Source: Ancylostoma caninum (taxonomy: Eukaryota; Nematoda; Chromadorea; Rhabditida; Ancylostomatidae). Taken from it: a DNA stretch of 64,000 nt. Made by a program: the position numbers and the translations under genes. The DNA is taken from assembly GCA_037903475.1 (NCBI GenBank), contig JBAJFG010000039.1, forward strand, positions 868,001 to 932,000, in the 5' to 3' direction. Positions within the stretch are counted from its first letter, which is position 1. Every line of letters starts with the position of its first letter. The notes beneath the pieces are model-generated. The model was not told the DNA's origin. It did no database searches and was given only the letters and a program-made list of their open reading frames with translations. Below are positions 50,119 through 61,070 of the stretch, piece by piece.

Positions 50119-50800
50119 CTACACAACTTCCTCAGCTTTGTGCACTTTTAGGACTCGTTTATACTCGCTGCTTTTGCAAAAAAAAAATATTAGGAGAACC
50201 GAACTGGACGAGTTTCCCCGACCGCCGATAACTGCAACGAATAAAAACGAAGCCCAACATAGCCAGAGCGGATAGATTGAACGCATTGTTAGCCTTGGGC
50301 GAAATTTTGATTTGTGATTTACCGAAATCTGCGAAAACTCGTCCATGCTAGATGAAATATGAGGTGGCTGCACAAAATGGCCATGCAAGGATCTACAAGG
50401 AGGTGCTTCTCACGAAATATTCAGCAGGTTCTAAACGAATTTCAACGAGAATCAGCTGAGATGAAGCGCTGAGAGTTTCACTGAATAGAAACAGCGCCGG
50501 CGGTGAATAGGATAAAAGCGAAGCAAGAGTCGAAAACGAATTGAATTTCCTCATCACGGCAGGCGAGCGAGCGAAAATCGCGCGACATCAAAAAGCGAGA
50601 AATCGCAGTGCGCACGTGTTCTCTTCCGTGTGTAGTCGCCGTGTGCATTCGTTGCACTTTTGCAGCGAATTCCAAATAAGCCCAATTACTCACGCGGCAC
50701 GATGGAGGCGGCGGCGGACAACTAGGTTAATCGCGTCGACGACTTCTAGCAGTGGACGACGTCGTGACGTGTGTCGTACGCGCTGACGCAAACACTTCAC
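50119..50800 (-). promoter_or_regulatory. CpG-rich putative promoter and possible signal-peptide exon, minus strand
   Basis: The stretch 50500-50800 is richer in CG than its surroundings and holds a GCCGC/GTGAGTAATT donor-like site reading leftward. Further on, a minus-strand ATG at 50286 opens a frame starting MRSIYPLWLCWASFLFVAVI, which looks like a signal peptide. No downstream exons were connected. It might be an alternative 5' end of the channel gene or of an unrecognised gene. Confidence 0.25.
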
Positions 50801-52218
50801 GTTTATACGTTTATACTTTGAAGTGGTCTCCGACTTCAAAAAAAAAAGTTGATTTGTACGCAGCGACTACAACGGGGCCTTTAACAAGACTTAACGGGTT
50901 TTAGTGAATTTCAACAAGTTATGGCAAGTTCTCCACGGATTCCTACACGATTCTACGGATCTTAACAAGAATTTACATGGTTTCTAAGCAGGAGAAAACG
51001 CGGTAATTATTCTCAACGAAACGACATGAAAACATGGCCTTAATGGGCGTGTCATAACCAACCAATAGCAGCTCTAGCTAGCTCCACCTTCCCTGAATTC
51101 CTGATCCGTCTAGAGAACGAAAAATTCGCGAAAAAAATGGAACAAACAAGAGTTTTCGGTCTTCACAGCTCAAAAAAAATTTATTTGGCGACAACAAAAC
51201 TGAGAGCAATTTTTTGAGTGAGCCATTTTTGAGATTTTAAGAAAGAGAACGAACCTCCAACATTGAATAGTGTTGCAAAAAAGCAAAGTTTCAAGCGTGC
51301 AAGATCGTAAAGATATACGGATTTTGGCTCGCTCCAGGGACGTGCGACCTCTACATCCCAGAAAGCGAGAGAATATTGAGGGTTGCTCTTCAGCGTACCT
51401 GATTACCATGGTAGTTATCCGAAAATCCCAAATACACGTGCAATATTTGCACGAAATTAAACATATGATCTCAGCCTAAGTCCTAGACATTGGGAAGGAA
51501 TCTCGAGCAGTGGAATTGATCCCGAGAAATCTAAAGGAAATCCTGAGAAGACAGCACGTGAGGAGGAACGCCCTTGAGTTGTCATCCTTCAGAAGCCGTC
51601 GCTTTAATTGAAGAAGACCGAGAACTCTCCTCGAGAGCAGAAGAAACTACAATTTTTGGGCCCCGATGCTAAAGAATTTCTCGTAGAGCGAAGAAAATTT
51701 AGGAAAAAAAGATGATATAACCGTTGGAAATCCATAGAATTTCATGGAACAAGGAATTCCCAGAAAACTGGGAGGTTAAGTGGATTTCTGCGTGGGAGAA
51801 TAACCACAAAAATTGTTCACATTTCCTTTTCTGAAACCTAAACTGGAGGGAGTTTACATAATTTCTTATCTGTCGTCCAGGCTTTTACTTTACATCGTAC
51901 AGGTAGGTGGTCAAGCATGCACACCGCAACAGCTGCACTGTTTTACATGTTCTATTCTTTGCGGCGCGGGTACCCAGCTACAAAAAACCTGAAAAAAATT
52001 GGTTTCCTTGAGAAAAAGAGGCTGATACATGTGAACGGGTAATATTAGCTCCCTGTACATGTACATGTACTGCTCCAGGAATGTCTCTGATAGAATCCAA
52101 GCCAAGCACTTGAGACGACGATGTACTCTTACTAGAGTCAATTCAAGAAAATATGTACTCACAAGAACTTGAGGATACCTCCACTCCGTCCAATCTCACC
52201 CTTCCCACTATGCTCTGA

Positions 52219-52333
52219 GCCTGGATGCATCAGAAATCACCTAGGGTAAATGTGCGGCGCCATCGTTAATGATGGGTAAGTTTGAGTGGTGTCAAATGTT
52301 TACTCTGGGTAGTCTCAGTGACGCATGCGGCCC
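52219..52333. repeat. Palindromic MITE copy
   Basis: The ends are GGATGCATCAGAAATCACCT and GTAGTCTCAGTGACGCATGC, inverted relative to each other. The inner blocks are AGGGTAAA and TTTACTCTGGGT. It belongs to the same family as 32573-32686 and is of similar length. Confidence 0.6.
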
Positions 52334-52466
52334 CTGTCATTCTAGATCAGCGCTTCTTGCCTTATTTCATGATGAAAATATGGTGAAAGTTGCTGGAAAA
52401 TCAGCGGGATTCACCCGAATTCCAAGCGCAAACCAGCAGATTTACCCAGAATTACTAGTCTATGCA

Positions 52467-52668
52467 GGACTCGGATGCATCGTTGGAAGGATAGGTAATC
52501 TCATAACCATGGGTTTGTTTACGTATGGGTAGCTAGCTGCGTATGAGTAGCTGCGTGTACATGACGTCAATAATGGGTAAGCAACTTAATTGGTGACAGG
52601 TAGAGGGCAAGGTTGGGGGCGTTAACGCGTTTACCATGGGTAACTTCAGTGCTGTACCCCTGCCAGGA
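52467..52668. repeat. Longer, rearranged MITE copy
   Basis: It begins with CGGATGCATCGTT and contains GGTAATCTCATAACCATGGG, GTTAACGCGTTTACCATGGG and TTCAGTGCTGTACC. A duplicated GTA(T/C)GGGTAGCT stretch lengthens it relative to other copies. Confidence 0.5.
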
Positions 52669-53059
52669 AAAGTGGTACATTTTCAACACAAAATTCACTA
52701 GTACAACTGCAATAATTACCAAATCCAGCGACGTATTCGAAGCTGGCTCGAAGAATGGAGTATCCATCCACTACTGTGAGCCGCCCACCACCCCTTTTTA
52801 TTTTAATGGCATTCACTAATAGTATTAGCTCCATTGTGGACACTTCCTAGAGTACGTGGTGAGTCCCATGGGAGCGAAGAAAAAGCCGAAGTATTCCCGA
52901 ATGCATCTAGGCGAGAACTCATTCAACAATCGCATTTGAATTGTAAGCGGGGTGAGTGGGAGCCAGAAAATCAGAATCCAGAAATATGTAGTAAGATTCA
53001 AGTAGAATAGTGCTCGTCAAAGTTTACGAAAGAGTTTTTTTTTCTGAACAAGACCAACT

Positions 53060-53190
53060 ATTTTTGTTTGTCTATTTACTTATTCGTTCATTTGTTCGTT
53101 TATTTATTTAATCACTTATTTGTTTACTGGATCCCTGATGAAGCGACAAAATGCTATATAAATAAACAAAATAAAAAGAAATATAGTGAG
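53060..53190 (+). repeat. TTTA/TTCG-type simple repeat with LINE-like tail
   Basis: AT-rich short-period repeat (TTTATTTATTTAATC...), followed by GATGAAGCGACAAAATGC and an AATAAACAAAATAAAAAG tail. This resembles the 3' end of a short retroelement. Similar AAATAAATAAGTAAA modules lie near 37930 and 56015. The 149-codon frame across it is an artefact. Confidence 0.35.
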
Positions 53191-54909
53191 TTACGAGAAA
53201 TGGTAAAACATCTGAACAGTGAGACAATAGAGACAACACTTACTACGTCTTATTATAGTGTACTTATTTCATTCATTCATAATACTTTTTTAAAAAATCA
53301 AGCAAGGAAAAAAGAATGCGCGAAATCCAGTGGAAGTCTTAGCTTTTTTCCAGAATCTTTCAGCTCCTTTTACTCAATTTTCTGGATTTTGCAGCACTCT
53401 CTTCACCCCCCCCCCTGCTATCCCTGGGAAAGAATGATCTTCCAAAAGAGACTGATGTTTGCGTGTTTTAGGATGAACGACAAAGGAACAACGGGAGCTT
53501 TGATGCCAAGGAAGTAAGAAAATTCCGGAAAATGGAGAAAATTCCGAGAACTCAGCAAGTCCACGTGCAAAGCACTTCCATCCGTCACGTCATGAAATGC
53601 ATAATTGCCGAACTGCATTAGTACCTCTGGGGCGAAAGATGTTCTTCTGTGAATGGAGAGATCCAGAAAGTAGCTCAATGTAAAAAAGGTGCATCTAAGC
53701 CATAGTTTTAATTTTAATCGATTTGAGGCTCATGGGACAAATAAATTGGTCACTTGGGAACCCTGGATCTAATTGGAATGACAAATTCACGAAAAAAAAA
53801 CATATCCTGGAAAGACGTCCCGAATCCTGTGAGGAGAAATACTTACAAATACCTATGATAGAACTGGGAACGTATCAGTGTAAAAGCTTTTAAATAATTA
53901 CTTAGGCTCGTTGAGAAGCCTAGAAACATCCAGAGAATCCAAGATCCAACGGCAAGGACACGCGAACAGCTGATGTGGTCTTGGAGTCATAAGCGATAGA
54001 AAATGAGTGTCGGATTGAGGAGTCTCGCATTGAGTGAGCGAGGACAGACAACGTCACTGTGACTGCCACTGTGACCGTACCACCCACTCACTGCATTCTA
54101 TAGAAAAAGTGCATATGAAAGGGTCAACGCTAGGCAAAATTCCTGAAAAATTCATGCTGCATTGAAAGGGAAAGGAATCCATGGAAGGAGAAGTGTCCCG
54201 ACCTCACCGAGTGAGCTCGGATACTTTAACCTAGCAAACACTCGACGACTTAAGAGTTCAAAGATCAACCTGACGTCAACAAACAACTCTACGTACCACT
54301 GCGCGCTGCTCAAAATGCTAATTTTCGCAGCGTTATCGCCGCAGGATCGTGCCCTGAGGCGAGCGGCATCCTCGTGCCCCCGCCCTTAGGGGCCGCTCCC
54401 CCCCCCATCCATGGCTTAGAGGTGCTAAAAATGGCGACGCCAGCGAGCAGGTCGGATTCGAAAAACTGATTAGACGCTGACGGAGTCGCGTAGTTTGTAC
54501 AAACATTGTGTCTGATGGAGATTTGGGAGCGAGCGGCCAAGAATGGGAGATACCTGGAGAGTTGATAGCTCTTCATCATCTTGTGAGCATTTGCAGGAGT
54601 GAGCTTGTTTACTTGTTTACATTATATTATACAAAACCTGAGAGTATTGTCAGTATAGATAAATAGAGCTAAAATTGTTGATTTGCTCCAAAAACTCTTA
54701 TTATCTCATTTCGTATGTGGTTTTTTTTCTTTTTCTTTTTTTTAGAAGTCGAAGGAAGAATGGCAGGATGTGGTTCCTTGTGCCGGAAAAATAGGCGGAG
54801 CCACTGCCACATGATTGGTCCATTACATCTTTTTCGATCCTTCACGGCTAACTTCTTTTACCTTAGAGCGGAGTTACGCAATATGGGTCAGAATGCACCA
54901 TTTCGGAAA

Positions 54910-55045
54910 AAAGGTATTTCCATACCCACCCCTGGGTACAGTCACCCAATAGTAATGAACGGTTGGGGTGTTATGGTGGTGGGTGTTAGGTAAAGGATAA
55001 ACACGAGTATGTTAACACGTTTACCATAGGTAATCTTAATGGAGC
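54910..55045. repeat. Palindromic MITE copy
   Basis: It contains GTTAACACGTTTACCATAGG and GTAATCTTAATGGAGCATCC at its right end, and a diverged CCACCCCTGGGTACAG at its left. It is the same family as 32573-32686. Confidence 0.5.
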
Positions 55046-55403
55046 ATCCCGATTCAAACTTGTATGCGAATGGAGTATAAACTGACATAGAGGGCGGGAC
55101 GAACATACCAATCATACAACAGTGGCCCCGCCTATTTCTCCGCATAAGGCACTGCTCCGAAAATCTCTCATAGAACATTAAGACATAATATACAAACTAT
55201 AGGAAAAGGATATTGGTATTTTCAAATAGACTACTCTGAAAAATACTTAAAAAACCATGGAACCCCACAGTATGAAAAAAAGAACAATTTACACATTGTT
55301 TTTGTTTATGACTCCTGGAAACAGCAATATGAGCGTGAAAACAACAACAGAAGGAACACAAAAGCTTCAATTGACAATTGTGAAGTGAAAAAACATGCCA
55401 TTG

Positions 55404-55631
55404 TCAAGCGTCTACAGACGCGAATACCCGAAAATAGTCAGGAATCGCTGATATCCTAGCGGTTGGTCGTCGAACTCGGCAATAAATCGCTAAGTATTCG
55501 CCATAAATCAATGTGTCAATTGGCTTGGCATAACACTGCAGCGACGACAGCCGCCGCCGACCGCCCGTCCTGGATGCAACCGCGATGTAAAGGACCACCA
55601 CCACCAGCACACACAGACACACACACGTCAC
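55404..55631 (-). other. Possible first exon of a secreted protein
   Basis: A minus-strand ATG opens a 75-codon frame beginning MTCVCLCVLVVVVLYIAVAS, a good signal-peptide pattern. It has coding-like GC content and several donor-like GT sites, such as before GTATTCGC near 55425. I could not find downstream exons, and the GT-rich start coincides with a CA/GT simple repeat, which weakens the case. Confidence 0.25.
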
Positions 55632-56096
55632 TCTGATCTACTCCTCGCTACTCGCTGTAATCCAGACGACGGTGACCTGGTCAGCCTGGATTTGTCATGG
55701 AGGCATGAAGATATTTTAGAAAAGATTTGAAAATCCCAAACAGTCGTTCTAGGACAATGGAGGTTTGGGTGGACCTCCCCTAGCGACCTAACTCCTAACG
55801 AATTCGTTCTCCATAGATTAAATTGGTGATCCGAGACCAGGTAACATTTGCCCGTCTCAAAGTCAAGGATATGCGAAAAGGATTTCGGAGATGACTAAAT
55901 TACTGACCCTGGAAGGGAAATTGTCTATTTCCTCGTCCCTGTCCTGGATTGGGCCACATAGACAAATTAGTGTTCAAATGTTTTCCTGGTTCATGGCACA
56001 CCCTCATGAGCATTAAATAAATAAGTAAATAGATAAAAAGATAAACAAATGCGTAAACAAGTAGAAGCTCATAAAAAGACAGAAACAATGAGTATA

Positions 56097-57686
56097 CACT
56101 GCGTTTCATAACTATACGACCACCCTATTTTTTGCAGTACTAGAAGATGCAGCCGAGAAAGACTTTTTCTGTTCCATCCATCAGATTCAGAGATAAGAAT
56201 AACCTCTGAGCACCAATTTTCATTGCGCTAGTTTTCGTTTACCTTTTAGTTTTGAACTTCTCAGTTCACTCAACGTTTCATCATAACTATACGACCACTC
56301 GTGAACAGTTGAATTTTTTCTAATAATCTAGCGATGAAACAACACCGTTTACAGCAAACTTAATAGACAATCAGCTGTTTAGCTTGGAAAGCACATAAAA
56401 GAGGCGTTTCAGCATACTGTTCATCACATTCTTCAAGAAATCGCTCTCTACATCTTCCCAGGCGTCGATGATTGTTGTTTTCAGCTCATCAATTGTTTGA
56501 AATTGACGATAATTGCATAAACCCTTCGTGCTAGGATGCTCGATTAACTCTCCATTGAGTTCAGGTCCGGGCTGCCCTTGAGGCAATCCATGGCGTTCGC
56601 CCGCTCTCCGAAAGCCAACCTTAGGTTGACTGGCTGGCATGCACCCCGGCGTTAATTTACAGGAGGGTGCACTTCTGTCCACGATATCCCTCACAAATGA
56701 CAGTCGCTGTCTATGTAGAGAGTCCTGGAACTCCATCGAGTCCATAGAACCCGAAACGAAGGCTATCTCTAGTCTGTTCCCGGCAGAAAAGTCATTCCAA
56801 GCCATGAATGATCTGCCTCCAAAGTTGCGGCGACTGAAGGAAGTGGGGTTCTTTCGCAAACCATTCCAGTAGCTTCTCCTCTCGTCAAGCCCATCCAAAT
56901 TGAACTTCTGCTCATCTGTGGAGATGATCAAAGCACTCCTCAAAGCCTCATTTGTACTAATCTGACCTAGAAAGTTATCACTGGTTTACTCCAATCTGTT
57001 GTCATGTTCCATCGAACGAATTCTTGCTCATTCGTCCTTCAAAGAAAAATTGGACATGGAGCGCTCTTCGTAACTTCTTCTACATCATTTCCGCTGCGGT
57101 AGAGCGCTCTTCACACCTTGCTGTTCGAGACAAGGAGTTTCAATTCTGCTCGGTTCTGGTTGAGCTACAAGCAAGTGTAGGAGAATTGCCTGCAGATCTT
57201 CCTCTCGTCGTGAGCTGTGGGAAGTTTCGTCTTCTGGTATCCTTCTTCTTGTGGTATTCATTAGAATTTTACAGATAAGTGAGAGCGGGGCAGTGAGTAT
57301 GGCCAGTCTTCATCCCTATGGTTCTACCACTTAGTACTGCATTGTTTGGAGGCCGGAACTGACCTTTCTCTCTTGTACTTAGGAATGTGCCGCGAGGGGT
57401 ACTGAGAAAATTGTGAAACCCACCATTTGCCATCCTTGCGCACCCAAGCTGGGGTGACAAACTTTCATCAATTTTCATTATTCGTTAGTGGACGTATAGA
57501 TATGAAACGTGGAACAAGCGATAACACCGCATTTTGAAACTCAGAAATAAGTGAGCGGTGTAGAAATTTGTGCTCCGTGGTTATTTTCTCCGCTGAATCT
57601 ACCGTCAACCATATAAAAATTGCAAAGTTGCTGCATCGCGCACAACTGCAAAAAATAAGGTGGTCGTATAGTTATGAAACGCAGTG
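56097..57686 (-). mobile_element. Tc1-like transposon, 1590 bp, with IR/DR ends
   Basis: The termini CACTGCGTTTCATAACTATA are inverted over about 60 bp with few differences, and TA flanks each end (56095-56096 and 57687-57688). A second copy of the ACGTTTCAT..CTATACG(A/T)CCAC motif lies inside each end (56273-56298 and 57488-57510). Both sit 176 bp from the outer copy, giving an inverted-repeat/direct-repeat layout like that of Sleeping Beauty and Tc3. The interior encodes a decayed transposase on the minus strand. Confidence 0.9.
56371..57300 (-). pseudogene. Tc1/Tc3-like transposase pseudogene
   Basis: The frame 56943-56371 on the minus strand shows family landmarks: TDEQKFNLDG (first catalytic Asp region), RRSYWNGLRK, FSRRNFGGRSFMAW, LEIAFVSG, and a C-terminal TIDELKTTIIDAWEDV. 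The middle, which should carry the second Asp and the Glu, is out of frame. The HASQST and SPDLNSMES traces are readable only in other frames, an in-frame stop is present and the second Asp appears replaced. The N-terminal DNA-binding half (57000-57300) is recognisable only as fragments. The enzyme cannot be functional. Antisense open frames here are shadows. Confidence 0.85.
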
Positions 57687-57689
57687 TAT

Positions 57690-58320
57690 TTTTTTATCAG
57701 GTTGTTTTTCAACCGCGTTCCTTACTCTATCACAGAAATTAGCCAAGAATTGTCAGGTTAAGCTGACTGAGCCCTGAAATGTTCCCCTTAGGACGACGTG
57801 GACCACGTCTGATCCACGAGCAACTCTTCTAATGCATTTTCAAGCTAAAAATATTTCTATGGGAAACAGTAAAGGGCAGCGCACAGAACTGCATTCGAAA
57901 CCGAGCTCCTGGGATGATGTTTGATGTTCCGCCACTAGACTCGTCATCCTTTTCGTAATTTGTGTTCCGAAGTTTGAGGCGAGTCTTTTCCAGGAGCCCG
58001 CTTGAGATAGTTGGATTGGAGGGCAAAAGTAGCAGACACCAACTAGTTTTGTAGGAGTTTGATTTGCCTTAAAACCTAGTTATCCGTGACTAATAGGATC
58101 TTTTAGTTTTGGAAGAACAAAAACCAAGTTTAGAAATTTGATTGTTGGATGCCAGGATCGGAAAATGAACAAATGCCAGACAAGACGTAAAATTTCTCGT
58201 TGTTAGGAGGGGGATCCGTAAGAGCAACGTCTGAGTTTCTATACACAGTCCAGGGGAAGTAGTAGGCGAGTATTAGTTGAATAACTGCGGCAAGTAGTTT
58301 GCAAGGAAGTAAAAATCACT
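57690..58320. other. Intergenic, nothing recognised
   Basis: Only short frames occur on both strands. No splice-consistent exon chain or repeat was identified. Confidence 0.4.
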
Positions 58321-58605
58321 GTTTTCAAGGAATAAGACATAGTTCCTGTGAGATCTCTGATAACCTATCATCTTCCCTGGCACAGTTCAAAAGACTTGCG
58401 GACAAGTTCCTTAAAAAATCAGCTTATTCGTTTATCATTCCTGAATTTTTGATGAAATTGTCGTCTTTCTACACCTATTTGTTCGCCTCCGATTTGATTA
58501 ACTCGTGTGTATTGCGTTTTATGTTGTTTTACATCTTTTTTCGGGAAATTATTCATATAGCATGGAAATACCACGTATAAATAAATAAATAAATAAATAG
58601 TTCTA
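58321..58605 (+). mobile_element. Possible LINE 3' remnant with (AAAT)n tail
   Basis: A plus-strand frame contains SSSLAQFKRLADKFL, which resembles the C-terminal SxSxFK/RRL tail of non-LTR retrotransposon proteins, including the remnant at 22510-23103. About 150 bp later the sequence ends in an ATAAATAAATAAATAAATAA repeat (58576-58600). No reverse-transcriptase core is present. Confidence 0.35.
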
Positions 58606-59730
58606 GTGCACAGCTACATAGACAAGTCTGTATGAACCTTGACAACTGGCTCTTTGAAACTTATCATAGGAAACAGGTGATTCACCACTAAAAAAACGTT
58701 TTTTAGCTCCAAATTACATTCTAGGATTAATCCATCTCCTAAACGAACCCCTGCAGCCTTCCTGTTCCTACAGCTGATGCAGTCACCGTCTAGCTTGTCA
58801 TCCGGCATGTTGTGGCGGCACCTTGACAAGGAAACATATGTTGCGGGGAATTTTCTGCGTCTAGGATTACCTAACACTCAGAAACTATACCAGGAAGTGT
58901 GGTGAACGGCAGAAAAAACGTCTTTTGTGGTGATTTATGAGCTCTTAGGTAAAATCCAGGCAGGAAATCCATCCTAAAGCAAAAAAAAAAAACGCCAGTA
59001 AATACACGTTTATGGCAAGGGTGCTAGCAGCAACAAAGACTTAATACTATATTTCCAATGCCATTGGACGTAAATTGCTTCGTAAGAGTAAAAATCGGAC
59101 GACAATGAATGGAGAGAGCCAAACGATTCGCATATAGATCCATTTGTTTGTGCGTAGATCGACTCTGCACAATCTAGGGGAAAGAAAAAAGAGCATTTGC
59201 CGAGGAGTCGAGATATTCTATGTAGATATCCACACATAGAACAACCTCTTTCTGATGGTTTTAGTAAAAATTTCAAAGGAACAAGAAGATGGCACCTTTT
59301 TCTAATTTCAAGCTTGAGCAGCCACAGTGTATTCACAAGGAGGGCTCCATGGCGACGTCGTCAAACTTCGTCGCTGAGATAGACAGAAAAATTCCTTATT
59401 TTTACAGAATCATTAATGCATGGAAGCAGGGATTGCGTTCGACGTGTGAGATGAAGAAAATATAGGACAAGATTCAGGGACAGGGATTGTTTTTGTCAAC
59501 GAAAATTAGCCCAATTAGAAATCGGAAAAGGCAATTCTGAGATGCACGGCATTAATTAATTTAAACTTTTAATCAAATAGAATAATAAAACCAGGAAGTG
59601 TAAGCATCCAAGGATCTACGCCCAGGAAGATATTTATAGAAAAACTCCATAGCATTCTGTTTTTGGAAGTGTTCGCAGTACCAAATCTCTTTATCGTGAC
59701 CAAGTTGAGGATATCACTGAACTGTGCACA
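58606..59730. other. Intergenic, nothing recognised
   Basis: A minus-strand frame at 58614-58877 (87 codons) contains CRHNMPDDKLDGDCISCRNR with paired cysteines but matches no domain I know. A minus-strand frame at 59010-59336 (108 codons) is also unassigned. Confidence 0.35.
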
Positions 59731-59990
59731 TGGGTGGCGGTCAAGACGTACGCCGCGATGCGACCGCGCCGCACTCGTATGGGTCTCAAGTTCAGCCTGA
59801 CCCCTCAAATTCGACGCATTGAATGACATCGGTGGCCACCTCCTCATTTGTTGGCTGCGGTAGCATTTATCTGTCCTACTCAAACTCAGGAAATTTGTCT
59901 ATTTCCCCGCAGAACCTCTCGATTCATGTATGGCTGCAGCCACGAGTCGACCAATCACAGCTCAGCAGCGTACCTCTTGTCACGCAGCCC
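59731..59990 (+). mobile_element. 260-bp MITE, copy 2
   Basis: Same ends, orientation and internal blocks as 44127-44397. Shared blocks include ACGTACGCCGCGA, GACATCGGT, AATTTGTC/ACTTCCTTG, GACCAATCACAG, CAGCGTACCTCTTGTCACGC. The flanks TGTGCACAT and TGTGTATGT match at six of nine positions, with only transitions differing, consistent with an old 9-bp target duplication. Confidence 0.7.
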
Positions 59991-60472
59991 TGTGTATGTA
60001 CATAATTATAACATGAACGCAAGGGAATGCGAAAGGGTTCGGCCGTGGTGAACCTCCCTAGTTCCTGCCTGGGAGAGGTAAGTACTTGTAACTAAGATGA
60101 AACGATTCTTTAATGATCACAGGAGAGTTTCAAGGCTCCGAAAATCCCGCTGGTTCAGAGTGGGACGAGTTTCTCCAAAAGATGTGGTACTTCCTGTCCT
60201 AAAAATTTATTGTTATCACTCACAAGGATGAGCCTCTCTGATAAGGCATTCTCAATTTTGAGGAGAAAACTCGTCCTCTTTAGAATGGCGTATTCTACAT
60301 ATTAATTACATTGCTGCTCCAATTCTTGCAATCAGTTACTTTCTTAAGTGGACGAGTTTCCTCTACAAAAATATTTATATATCAATGCCTTATCACACCG
60401 ATTCACCATAGTCACAAGTGAGTAACGAACCAGATGAAGGAGCGAATAGTGGGACTTTATTCCAAAAAAGGC

Positions 60473-60519
60473 AGAAATTCCAGAATTTCTAGAAATTCCA
60501 GAATTTCTAGAAATTCCAG
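60473..60519. repeat. 18-bp tandem repeat
   Basis: The unit AGAAATTCCAGAATTTCT is repeated about 2.6 times. Each unit is itself nearly palindromic. The surrounding 60.0-62.5 kb has no recognised gene. Confidence 0.85.
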
Positions 60520-61025
60520 ATTCAAACCAACAAAAAATCAGTACTATTATAGATCACGTATTCTGGATAGGGTTAACTAGAAGACAACGAGAGCTTACCC
60601 AATCTTAGCAGCGGGCAGCACACGGCGTGTAATCCTCCTGGAAATGGAATGTACACGGGAAAAATCCCATCACCTAATTGTCACGGGCTTTGTCTGTGGG
60701 GAATTCTTGATGGAATTCAGGAGTGACTGGATGATTCCTACGTCTTGCGATTAAAAAAATCAGAGTTTGTTCTGAGTTCTTTTCTTTGTTCAGGTCACGA
60801 ACACCTGATTTGAAGGGATTTTCCGTCCAAAATCTTCACTTGTATAGAAAATGACCCGATTGAGGCTGCCTAAGGCGGCATTAATTCCCTTGCCAGCATT
60901 TTCGCCAGAAACTACTTAATCTACGAGAATTCACGCCAGATCAAGTTAAAGAAATGTGCATTGAGAGCTAAGAAATACAGTGGAGGGGTCAATTATTTTT
61001 GCACGTTTGAAATCGAAAAAAAACT

Positions 61026-61070
61026 ACTGATCGGCCGCGCCGCATTACCTATGCGGCACGGCTGACCAGT
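61026..61070. repeat. GC-rich 20-bp-arm hairpin
   Basis: ACTGATCGGCCGCGCCGCAT and ATGCGGCACGGCTGACCAGT pair with three mismatches around a five-base spacer. A short hairpin with eight-base perfect arms (CAGATCCC) follows at 61734-61755. No coding gene is associated. Confidence 0.75.

Noticed and set aside
53068..53517. 149-codon plus-strand frame
   Set aside because: It begins in TTTA-type simple repeat and is low complexity. No domain was recognised.
56639..57278. Plus-strand frames across the Tc1-like element
   Set aside because: Antisense shadows of the transposase pseudogene.
60473..60519. Heat-shock element array
   Set aside because: TTCnnGAA dyads are present but the spacing between dyads is one base rather than two, and there is no nearby gene.
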